DNA from: Entamoeba invadens IP1 | Lineage: Eukaryota > Evosea > Mastigamoebida > Endamoebidae | Length of the DNA: 24,326 nt | Assembly: GCF_000330505.1 (NCBI RefSeq) | Contig: NW_004440215.1 | Span: 1 to 24,326 of the forward strand | Direction of reading: 5' to 3' | Shown: positions 8,860 through 18,254 of the stretch, piece by piece | How positions within the stretch are numbered: position 1 is the first letter of the stretch | How the letters are laid out: each line of letters begins with the position of its first letter | Position numbers and translations under genes: made by a program | Notes under the pieces: generated by a model | Databases searched by the model: none | What the model was told of the DNA's origin: nothing | What the model saw: only the letters and a program-made list of their open reading frames with translations

Positions 8860-9400
8860 TCAATGTTTAACTAAATGGTCGGAAACACCCTCTGGCGATA
8901 GTTTCATGGTGTCTTTTCCTGGCTTCCAGTTGAGTGGGCAGGATTCACCATGTTAATCAAAAAAATTGATGGTTTCAATGATTCTCTTTGTTTCCTCAGT
9001 GTTTCTTCCGATGACATTGACTTGCATATATCTGATGATACTCTTTGGATCGATAACGACATAACCTCGTTTTGCAATGCCATCAACTGCGTTAAACAAG
9101 TTGTACTTCATAGAAATGCACTTCTTGATATCAAAGACTGGTGTATTATATTTCAAATCGCTTATCAGATGTTGATTGAATGGTACAAACAGGTCTTCCA
9201 AAATACATTTCAATAAACGTGTTCAAGTCTATGAATTTGTTTTTTCCGCGTCGAAACTTTTGACTAACTTCCCAATTAATTTTGCCGCGCAGACTCTTTC
9301 AAATTGAAACACAAACTCAAATAAAAAATGCCATCCATCGAGTTTTCTTAATAAACGATCTTCTCGATGTTTTTGCTCTTCATTTCCTCCAATGAATAGT
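8860..9400 (-). pseudogene. Decayed two-cysteine peroxiredoxin
   Basis: Peroxiredoxins reduce peroxides through a peroxidatic cysteine and, in two-cysteine types, a resolving cysteine. Read from 9400 down: RKLDGWHFLFEF and FQFERVCAAKLIG (about 9270-9350) align with the peroxidatic site, which normally reads like DFTFVCPTELI. Then come LISDLKYNTPVFDI, CISMKYNLF, GIAKRGYVVIDPK and GRNTEETKRIIETI (8953-9213). After an in-frame TAA at about 8955 the frame continues HGESCPLNWKPGKDTMKLSPEG, which contains the resolving cysteine, to a stop at 8860-8862. Both cysteines are still present, but frameshifts, stops and the loss of the normal P-x3-T-x2-C context show that the gene is dead. It lies directly downstream of the M16C remnant on the same strand. 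The N-terminal boundary is uncertain because frames overlap near 9400-9440. Confidence 0.82.
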
Positions 9401-9439
9401 CCAGTTTTCTTTTTGATAAATTTTTAAGTTGCAGTTTTG

Positions 9440-11040
9440 GAATAGTTTTCTTCTGTGCCTCTGAGTTTTTTTTCTTTTGTTTTTTTATTTCTTTAATTTT
9501 TTTACAACTTTCTTGATCTCTTCTTGAGTCAATTTCTTTGCCACTTCCAAATGTCTTTTCTTTTCCTCTTCATTTAATTTTGTCATAAACGTTTTACTTG
9601 GCGCTCACTTCACAAAAACGCGATTTGTGTTTTTCAAAAAGTACTTTTTAATGATCTTCCCAAAGTAATTTTTGTTCTCCTCAACCACCTCTTTTTAAAT
9701 ATGTTCGACAGCCTTGTTAATTTTGGACTTCCAAAACATGTCTTTTTTCTCTTAAACAAATCCAACGGTCGTTTTCATCGCGAGTAACACCCCTTTTGGG
9801 AAACTGCCACACTCAGACTCCCTTTCTTCAAACTCAAACGTGTTTATCGCGGACATCTCTTTTTCTCTCCCAATTCTGTTTCTACCAAACTCTTAAAACT
9901 CCTCGAGGAGAACCTTTTGGAATTCAGCACAGTTGTTTCAATTTGCGTTCTTCGCAAATATCACAAAGTAGGGATTTTTAAAATCGGAGTCGTAACTAAT
10001 GACTCTCGACTTTGCAATACTCAGTTTAGTCAGTTTATCAAAAACTTATTTCCTACATCTCTTTTGTATCAAGTCGAGTGCAAAACTTGTCTCATAGTCA
10101 ATCTCCCCGAGTTCCCAATCAAACACACGTCTCGTTGTTCTCCACGTTGTCTTCTTCTCCAATTGGGTATTCTAAATAGAGACACTCTCTTTTTGAAGTT
10201 GGTTCTCCCATTATGATATGTGGAGTGTATTCTCCACGTGTTTTCTTTTCTGTGAAAACAATTAAAGTATAGTAATGGTCGAGTATCTCAAATTCTCCAG
10301 CAATAAGACATTGGGGGAATATAAAACTGTCACGGAATTCGAAGGAGTGTAATGATTGTTGTAAAATTCTTGTAATTCGGTGTATAAAAGTGTCTCTATT
10401 TCTGAAGGAACACCACAAGAGACATTATAGTATGTCTCGGTGTATAACTCATGACAGATAGCACGCGTACAAATGATGTTTGGATCCGTCTCAGAGTTTA
10501 TCATCTCGTTGAAGACAACACCGTTAGTGGTAAATTGAAGTTTGTCATTTGAATTTGTGTTTCAGCACTATTAGGTTCTGGACACTTCCCACAACACTTG
10601 TGGAGCGTAAAAGTGTCCACTCTCATCTTGCATTTCAGCAACTTCCTCTCATCTCCAGCCTTCTTATTCGAATGGGAATTTGTCCTTTCTCATTCGTAAG
10701 AGGAACACGGCGTCCAAATATAATTTCATCAAAATTTCATAATCGACTTTGTTAATTACAGAAAGGGGGTAGCACATAGTCCAGTCTGCGCGGTGAATGC
10801 ATTCAAAAAGTTTTGGTAATTCACTTGCAAGAAATCAGCATAAGGCTCTTCGGTGGTGTTATTGTCACCGCCACATAGTACAAAGTGTTCGATGATATGA
10901 ATGATATTTTTGTCGTTGATAGCTGGTGTTAAAAAAGATATAGAAAAAATCATGTTTGGGTCAGACGAGATAAATTTCAAAATTGTCGCCTTTGTTGCCA
11001 TGTGTTGATAAACTCTAATGTCCACATTAAAGTTTTTCAA
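9440..11040 (-). pseudogene. Decayed M16C metallopeptidase (PreP/Cym1 type)
   Basis: The remnant starts at an ATG (11040) and reads VYQHMATKATILKFISSDPN, then ISFLTPAINDKNIIHIIEHFVLCGG. It keeps the inverted zinc-binding motif HxxEH (HIIEH) and the family's EHxVLCG sequence. FLNAFTAQTG follows. In shifted frames come YLDAVF, EGWR and VVFNEMINSETDP (the GVVYNEM segment), then RAICHELYTETYYNVSCG and LQEFYNNHYTPSNS (10262-10504). A weaker stretch rich in charged residues (KLNEEEKKRHLEVAKKL, about 9540-9600) corresponds to the middle of the protein. The C-terminal half of a roughly 950-residue enzyme is missing. The family degrades presequences and other peptides in mitochondria or plastids. At least four frameshifts and several stops are present. 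The peroxiredoxin remnant follows at once on the same strand. Confidence 0.85.
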
Positions 11041-11453
11041 TAGAACATTATCTCAGTGATAATTAGTATAAGAAAAAACCAACAATACAAGTATTAATAC
11101 AAAACATTTTAATAAAATTGAATTTATTATGTATAAAACTATTAAATGGTTTAGTGATCAAAATGACGACACTAAAAACCACAATTTAGTGATAAAAACC
11201 CGATCACAAATTATTGATATGGTTCTTTAATTTATTAAATATATCTTTATTAAAGAAATAGTTACTTCGATATGTGACTTAAATCGCTTTCAAAAAATCG
11301 AATTATATTGTATATAATAGTTTCTTTTTTGATTGGTTGATTATCACCTTTGTTTACCAAAAACATTTAAAAAGTGATTATAAATATCAAAGTATTTTAC
11401 AAAAACATTACAGTTACCTTATTATAAAATAAATAAACTCAAATTTAAACATT
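11041..11453. other. Spacer with repeated TTTAGTGAT motif before DDE_4 transposase
   Basis: A+T-rich DNA without a gene. TTTAGTGAT occurs twice (11150-11158 and 11184-11192) and CACTAAA lies inverted between them (11169-11175). These may be subterminal repeats of the transposon that starts here, but no clear terminal inverted repeat could be paired with the 3' side. Confidence 0.35.
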
Positions 11454-12626
11454 ATGCCAAGGAGACAAACACATCAAACTGAGCCACATGGAATTGTTGA
11501 ACAAGAAATAGAAGATGAAGAGGCGGAAACACAAGCTGTAATCCAAACTCCTGAAGCACGATCACTTTCAAGACAAATATTTTTTTTACAAATATTTACT
11601 TGAACGTTATGGTGGATTTGAAAGTCTTTTTGAGTTTTTGAGACTTAAGCCACTTGTTTTTCTTGTATTACAACCAGTTGTTGGAAATATTTATCCAGAT
11701 AAAAGAGAACGCAAATCATTTTCAACAACCCAACGACAGACTTCTTTTGTTATACTTATTTTGTCGATATAATAATTTGAAAATGATAAGAGATATGTGT
11801 ATTCCATATATCAGAACTAACGAACAAATAAGCAGAGAAATCGATTTAAGTGTTTCTTTATTTAGAGTACCACTTCAAAATGCATGTATAGCATTCAGAA
11901 AAGAAAATTTGTTAAATACTGGTGCAAGTTCAATTGATGATTGTACAGTGACACCAACAAGACGTCCAAATGGCGATTTTGCTTTAGCAATAGGGTTTTA
12001 TAATTGAAAATACAAAATGTATTGTGTCAAAGTCGAAGTGATTGTGAATGCAAAAAGTGGTACTGCAAGTTTTGTTTCAAAAGCAGTTCAGGGTGCAGAT
12101 CATGATATGAGTATTTAAAAAAATACATCTGAAACAATCAATAATATGTTGGGAACAACAAAAATAATAAGTGTTAAGGAATATAAAGGATTTGATTTAT
12201 ACATACCAACTGGTTCAGTTTCAAAAGAAAGTCCTTTAAAAGAGAAAAGGTGTTTGATTGAAAGATATTTTGGTCGACTTAAAATGGTGTTTAAATTTAC
12301 AAGAGAAAAATATTTAAAAGACCCTGTTTCTTTTGACAACCTTTTTGTTATAAGTTGTTGCTTTTGCAATGAAGACGTTGAAATTAATCCCCCTCGAAAA
12401 ACAAGATGCAACAAACTATATGAATATAATGACCAATTATTTGAATAAAATTGAAAAAAGAAGAGAAGCACATAAGAAAAGTAGTTTAATATACAGAAGA
12501 CGACAAAGGGAACAATTTGATGTTTTAGAAAACGAACTTAGATTAATACAAGAAGAAGAAAGTCAAAATTCAGACGAAACAGAAATTGAACACTTTGATT
12601 ACAACAAATTTGTTTATTCGTTTTAA
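11454..12626 (+). mobile_element. DDE_4 (Harbinger/IS5-like) transposase pseudogene
   Basis: The start at ATG 11454 gives a short acidic N terminus (HGIVEQEIEDEEAE). A frameshift occurs at an 8-T run (11580-11587). KYLLERYGGFESLFEFLRL and FLVLQPVVGN follow, then a second shift near 11735 into LLLYLFCRYNNLKMIRDMC. The catalytic core is visible: SIDDCTVTPTRRPNGDF for the first Asp, a TGA at 12005-12007, KMYCVKVEVIVN, GADHDMSI for the second Asp, a TAA near 12114, and CLIERYFGRLKMVFKF for the Glu. A shift at a C5 run (12389-12393) leads into the C-terminal part, which has a basic helix (RREAHKK, YRRRQRE) and an acidic end. The residue spacing and the IERYFGRLK motif fit the DDE_4 transposases of Harbinger-like elements. 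Decay is recent-looking: the residues are well kept but homopolymer shifts and two stops break the frame. Terminal repeats were not found. Confidence 0.82.
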
Positions 12627-13467
12627 ATAAAAATAAAAAACAATAATTTTTGTTTATAAAATATGTTTGAAAAGGGCTAAACTTCTGGGCATAAAACGTG
12701 ATCTCACTATAGCATTAAAAAACAAACAAAAATCGATAAAGTCGAGGTTTTATCATTATGATTGGACTTGTACTGTATTTCCCGAAAATTGAGAATAACC
12801 ACAATTTAATTATTTTTAAACAACTTTAACATAAAAACTATAACATAATGATAAAAATCGCATTTTATTACAGTAAACTATAATTAAAAATGATATTAAA
12901 TCACAAAGACATTACTGTGATTTATATCTTTACTAATTGTTATAAACAATAACAATGTACTTTTACTACAAATAAACAACTTAATTATAATGTTATTGAC
13001 TTGAGTAATGTTTATCAAATCACTTAGATAATGTTCTAATGGTTCTGAATAAACCAATGCACTGTCTATTTGTTTCTAACTAGTTTGAAGTGTTAAAATT
13101 ATGGTTTTATGACCTTTTTAATAACAATAATAGATTTTGAAAATTTTGTTATTGTTTGACAAATTTCAATTTTTTTAATTTCATTCTGAAATTTTTAATT
13201 AATTTTAGAACTGTTTTAAATAACTAAAAATTATAGTTTTTAATTTATATTAAAATGTTTTATTTCTATATAAAATTTTATAAACAATATAACAACTATA
13301 ATTATAATAATTATTTTATCAAACTAATAAAAATTTTAGTTTTGATAATAATTATATAAAAGGTAAAGTTCTCAATTATTTACAATAAAAATATGTAAAT
13401 ATAAACACATTCGAATCAATAACAATAAATACATAATAATATTGAAACTAATATTGTAAATAAATAA
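12627..13467. other. A+T-rich spacer between transposase remnants
   Basis: No gene is seen. It holds a short ACTGTA-flanking motif at 12767-12796, which resembles the right flank of the element ending at 15148, and a small hairpin at 12897-12924. The N-terminal DNA-binding half of the downstream Tc1 transposase should lie here but cannot be recognised. Confidence 0.4.
12897..12924. repeat. 9-bp inverted repeat
   Basis: TAAATCACA (12897-12905) and TGTGATTTA (12916-12924) form a perfect 9 bp stem with a 10-base loop. It may be a transposon terminus or chance in A+T-rich DNA. Confidence 0.4.
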
Positions 13468-14137
13468 CTACAAAATCGAAATTGGAAGAAATGGGAAAAT
13501 ACAATGATTACTGATGAAAGTAAGTTTGGGATGTTCCCAGACAGCACCCACTGTTGGAGACCAAAGAACTTTCTGGCTAAACGACGAAAATTCAACAAGA
13601 ACAGGAAAAGACAAAAATATCCAATTTATTACAAAAAACTCTTTTCAATCACCCCAAAATTCAACATGACGATTATAATGTGTGTGCTATATGAATAGTG
13701 TATAAAAAACTCCTTTGGTGTCCAGACAGTATGAATTCCAATGGTTATATAAACCTCCTATAATCCAACAGATTTTTTGAAAATGTTCAAAAACAAAAAC
13801 AGAACAGTCTTTTTCCAACAAGATGGGGCATCTCCTCATTGGGCCGAGAAGACAGAATTTTATATAAAGAACAAAAGAGTTTGACTACTTTTATGACCTG
13901 TTGCATCTCCCGAATTTTCTCCAGTTGAACATTAATGGGGATTATAAATATAATACTTTGATAAAAATACCTCATCATATGGACAGAAAAAAAGTTATTT
14001 TATCTTTTTCAGAAAACTTGGAATGAAATTTCTTCAAAAACGAACTACAATTTGATGAACTCTCATTAAATAATGTATTAGCCATGTCTCGAAGAAAGTG
14101 TTGGTCCTATTGGCCATTTATTTATATTAAACTATTA
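13468..14137 (+). mobile_element. Tc1/mariner (DD34E) transposase pseudogene, N-terminally truncated
   Basis: In one frame the sequence reads NWKKWENTMITDESKF, whose Asp is the first catalytic residue. Later in the same frame come VFFQQDGASPHWA (second Asp, 13822-13824) and SPEFSPVEH (Glu). Exactly 34 residues separate Asp and Glu, the DD34E spacing of Tc1-type transposases. At least six in-frame stops interrupt it, including TAG, TGA and TAA between 13690 and 13930. After a frame change the C terminus continues (SRRKCWSYWPF) to 14137. The helix-turn-helix N-terminal half is missing. The reading frame runs straight into the left end of the non-autonomous element at 14138, which supplies a stop. 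The two elements are thus abutted, most simply by insertion of the second into the 3' end of the first. Confidence 0.85.
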
Positions 14138-14179
14138 CAGTAGGCGGAAATAAGGGGATGCTAGAAAAAGGAGGATTCT
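14138..14179 (+). repeat. Left terminal inverted repeat
   Basis: Reads CAGTAGGCGGAAATAAGG and then GGATGCT-AGAAAAAGGAGGAT. Pairs with 15106-15148. The TA just outside (14136-14137) is the target duplication. Confidence 0.78.
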
Positions 14180-14590
14180 CGCAACCATTGGTTATTTTTC
14201 AAACAAAAAAATAAATGTCCAACAAATGTATATTCTTAACACTTCTAAAAGATTAATTGATTTACTGTATTTTTATTTTTATAACAGAAAATAAAACCAC
14301 ATCATTTTTTGTTGAACAATCGACTATTCATATCTTTAATTTTGATTAATTCTTCTTTATTAATTTTTAAATGAATATTATCGTTAATTTGACGAATAAA
14401 GACTCCATCAAGACGTTATAAGTTATATGTTTAATGTTCATTTTCAAACAAACATAACCATAAACACAACGAATAGATAATTATGTGCATTTAGATAAGC
14501 AGTCATAAAAACTATCAGTTGTATTGCTAAATTAAAATAAATTAAAATAAAACAAGTTTAAACAATTATTTAGCCTGTTGTCAACACACA

Positions 14591-14617
14591 ACACCATTTC
14601 CACGATGGAAATAGTGT
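14591..14617. repeat. Internal hairpin of the non-autonomous element
   Basis: ACACCATTTCCA and TGGAAATAGTGT are complementary over 12 bp with one mismatch around a 3-base loop (CGA). It lies near the centre of the 1,011 bp element. Confidence 0.55.
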
Positions 14618-15105
14618 GAATTTATTTGGAATAATTTGGAGAAGTAATCTTGGACATCAACTTATCTTTTAAACCTATACTGCCTCTTCCAAACAAATAA
14701 TATTTTATATATTTGTAGAAGTGTTAATTGAATTTGCTAACTTCCATCGTTCTCATGAAATACTATCATTTTCCTCCACTTTCTCTGTTCTGTGTGTTAG
14801 TTGATGTGGATGTGTAATTGAAAATATATTTCATAAGTAAAATAGACACCAACTCTTAAATGGTTACTTTAAAAGTACAAACCGGTGATATTGTTGTTCT
14901 ATTGAATTAATAATAGTTCTGAGTTTCAACTTCATTTATTAGTTTTATAAAACATTAAAATAAAATATAGTTTATGTTTAGTTTTAATTCAAGACCCACA
15001 TCCCAGTTTTATTACTATTTATATAATTACTATAAATTTTAACATTAATAATTATTCAAATAATTAATAAAATGAAAAACACCAAAATAAATTTATATTT
15101 AGATT

Positions 15106-15148
15106 AGCATCCGCCTTTTTCTCAGCATCCCACTTTTTCCCTTGACTG
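15106..15148 (-). repeat. Right terminal inverted repeat
   Basis: On the minus strand it reads CAGTCAAGGGAAAAAGTG and then GGATGCTGAGAAAAAGGCGGAT, matching the left end. TA follows at 15149-15150. Confidence 0.78.
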
Positions 15149-15441
15149 TACCGAAAACTGGAGAATTCAAGTTTGTAAAAATAACATTTAGGGTATTTTA
15201 GCTTTATAACAAATTGATTTTATGTTTAATTTGGTTGGTTTAAGTATAAAAAATATAATTTAGTGGCGTATTTAAAAATAGAAAAGTTTTTATTTTTAAT
15301 AAAAATATACAGATTGAAAAAAAATGTACATTATTGATTAAACGTAAACGGTTTATATTCATTTATTCAAATTAATTAATGTTGTATAATATAAATAACA
15401 ATATATATTATTTGTAAAATCAAATATACTAAAATACACAA

Positions 15442-18254
15442 ATGAACCAAGAAAAACGACTTAACAGACGTATGAAAGAATTTGCTACAAATTTGACCAT
15501 TAAAGCGTTTTAAATAGGTTAAGTGACACTAACCTTTAACAAGTTTATTATTGTGTTTTGTGTGATAAAATTTTAAGTTATAAAGCACATGAAAATCACC
15601 TTTTACAATATTCAACAAAACATAATATTTTCAGAAAAAACGGAAATAGTTCGCAACTCAAAAGAGTTTTTTTCGGTTAAAATTATCCAAAACTTGAATA
15701 CTTTGCATTAAGACGTTTACAATACGAAGCAGACCTAGAACAATCAATTGCAGCATTTATTGCAGCAATTTTTCGAAAATGAAATTGAAGAACATATTAG
15801 TCTAATTGGTGTCAATAAAGAGGATGAAGATGAAATTGAGAACACTCTTTTTTGAACTTAGAGATATTGATAATAATTTACATTTGATGAGAATGAATAT
15901 GGTTCCAGTTGAAGAATCAATAGAGATTATCGATTATAATCAAAATGATTCAATTGAATTATCCATTCCAACAAGTCAATATGATGACAAAAGAGGCGAT
16001 AATCTTCCCGAATTGCCAAATAACAATCAGACATCAGATGAAGTGAATTTAACTGTCAACGATGTACAAAAAATAATTGTTGATTCAAATTTTAACATAT
16101 TACATTCACAACCTTATACAACACACCAAAGTACATCAACAAAAGAAACGATTCAACATAAAAACAACAGAGAAGAGTTGGAACGATTTAATTTTATCAC
16201 TAATGTTCTTGATAATTCGAAGATGAATAATTTGGGTAATGAACAAGTATCAAGTGAAATTATTCGAAACATTCAATTATCATTGGGTAAAACGTAGAAT
16301 AAATTACAACGACCATTAAAGGTGGTAAAGAAAGACAAAAGTATTTTATTACATTAGCATCGATGTATTGTGGGTTTATGAATCTATCAGAAACCCAAAT
16401 CGAATTGTTGTTGGAATTTGTAGAAATTGTCATGAATATTCGCGATGTTGGTATGATGAAATTTGCTGTGAATTGTTGTGCAAGAACGGTTGAAAACCAC
16501 ATGAAGACATTTCGAGAAGTTTCCATTAGAGAAATAGAACCGTTGATTAACACACAAAGTGAATATCATTTGATGGCCGATTCTTCAAAGACTGGGACAG
16601 ACGAACACTATTCATTGTTTGTGAGATTTATTGGAAAAGATGAATCTCCAAAAGAAAAAAATTTTCAATCCGTTCTTTTTATGGAAAACACGATGCAGCT
16701 GGTTGGGATGAATGGATAATGGAATGTCTTTCAGATGTTGGTCTCGATATCAATAATTGTCGTGGTTTGACAGTATATGGAGCAACCACTATGAAATCGG
16801 AACTAAATGGTCTTTCTGGAAAACTTATTGCACATTTGGATACTGAAAAACAGTCAAGTTTTAAGTCCAATTATTGTTTTAACCACAGGCTCGATATCGC
16901 TCTTGAAGACTCTTTTAAATCTAATGAAGGTCTTTTGATCAAAGAATTTCTTGAAAAATTGACACAAGACCATCTGAGAACGGGCTGGACCAACTATATA
17001 CATCAAAACAAAATTGATGATGTGTTGCTCAAGATGCCGTCGTTTAGCAACACACGTTTCAATTTTGTGGCTTCTGTATCATCAGTTTTATTTGAATGCT
17101 TTGACATGTATAGTAATTATCTTGAATTGGAAAGATTTGAAATGAAAATTACTGAAAAGGTCAAAGAAAACAAACTGGGTGTTCCAAAATTGTCTAATAA
17201 TCTTTTTGTGGGTGCGTTGTTCTTCTGTGAAATGATGTTTTCAAAATTCAGAGTCATCAGCGAATGGTTGCAAAGTGTTGATTTGGAGTTTCTGGTCGCT
17301 TTACAAAGAATATTTGATCTGATCAAACATTTGTTTGAAACTCGAAGTTTTATTGACACAGAGGAGTTTGAACAATTACCTTTTATTAGAGAAGTTAAAA
17401 ATTTAGATCAAATGAAGAATCTTAAAGAAGTGTGTTTGTCAATAACAGAAAATTTTCTAAAGTCGTTAATTTTCCGTTTCAGTGATCCTCTAAACAAAGT
17501 CACGACTGTCATGCCAAATGATAACGATTCAACACAAACAAAAGTTAGTCAACGTGATTTCAAATTGACACATTTTGGACACTTTGAACAGTTGTACGAA
17601 CGAAATGATTTTGATTTAAAAACTGACATATCGTTGAATTTGATTCCTAACAATATAGAGCGTCCGAGGTATTACCGGTATAACTCTGAGCAAGAAAAGG
17701 AAATCAAGGAATTTGAACATATTATCAAATTGAAACTAGAGTTTGAAAGTGTAAGGAATAAACAAAAAATGGTACTTTATCTCAGATTCAACTCCCAAAA
17801 ATTAAAATGTCCAAAGATCTTAAATCTATCGTAGAAAACTTTCATTCAACAAGCCATTATGAAGTCAATTCCATGGAAGAAGAAACTGATAACGCATCAA
17901 CAATGAGTGATGTTGATCAAATTTTAAAATTGAAAAAAATATGTATATTAAAAAGTCGTGTTGAATACAGACAGTGGAAAGAAGAAATGTTGAACTTATT
18001 TAATAAAGAATGTCCAATTGTATTTATGAATACATTCTTCTTTTGGAAATTGCTCAATGACCAAGAAAAAAAGACGTTTTCCATTAATTCGAGAAGCTAT
18101 GAGAAAAATGAAGTTGATCGAAGTCACTTCATGCAGTGTTGAACGTTCTTTCTCTTTTTTGAAATCAATATTGAGACCGAATATGCGTTCTGAAAAAATT
18201 GAAGAAAGAATTGATGCTAAAATTCTTTTAAATCTTATTTATAAGAATAATTAA
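15442..18254 (+). mobile_element. hAT transposase pseudogene with BED-type zinc finger
   Basis: An ATG at 15442 opens a short frame. A shifted frame at about 15540-15640 holds YYCVLCDKILSYKAHENHLL and TKH, a C-x2-C...H...H finger of BED type. The frame at 15806-16297 is an acidic, Asn-rich linker. Next comes the core: LLEFVEIV, RTVENHMKTFREVS, and LMADSSKTGTDEHYSLFVRF with the first catalytic Asp. In a shifted frame (16719-17834) come CRGLTVYGATTMKSELNGL, YCFNHRLDIALEDSF and a long helical insertion domain. The hAT dimerisation domain is at 18057-18254 (TSCSVERSFSFLKSIL), which carries the catalytic Glu. Frameshifts lie near 15790, 16300, 16685, 17815 and 18060, several at A runs. The second catalytic Asp expected in TVDGA reads Tyr (TVYGA). 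The element is dead but recently so. Flanking terminal repeats with 8 bp duplications were looked for and not found. Confidence 0.88.

Larger units (their letters stand above)
14138..15148. mobile_element. Non-autonomous Tc1/mariner-like element, 1,011 bp
   Basis: The left end begins CAGT at 14138, preceded by TA. The right end is ACTG at 15145-15148, followed by TA. When the right end is reverse-complemented, the first 42-43 bases match the left end at about four bases in five, sharing GGGATGCT, AGAAAAAGG and GGAT in order. TA duplication and CAGT termini are the hallmarks of Tc1/mariner elements. No open frame of note lies inside, so it depends on a transposase from elsewhere. It abuts the Tc1 transposase remnant on its left. 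The ends are clear; the mobilising enzyme is inferred from family features. Confidence 0.78.

Noticed and set aside
9300..9440. Extension of the M16C match (DGIFYLSLCFNL) into the peroxiredoxin region
   Set aside because: It looks like the M16C C-terminal half in one frame, but the overlapping frame gives a better peroxiredoxin active-site match with the cysteine in place. I assigned the stretch to peroxiredoxin, with the boundary uncertain.
11409..11414. TACAGT as the left end of an element enclosing the DDE_4 transposase and ending at ACTGTA 12772-12777
   Set aside because: The sequence inside the two ends does not match beyond six bases, and the motif is expected by chance in such DNA.
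13690..13930. Reassigned TGA=Trp genetic code, since TGA appears where Trp might stand in the Tc1 relic
   Set aside because: TAG and TAA also interrupt the same frame, and the intact genes of the window end normally, so ordinary decay explains it.
15261..15268. TAGTGGCG as the left end of the hAT element
   Set aside because: It resembles some hAT termini, but no matching inverted copy was found 3' of 18254.
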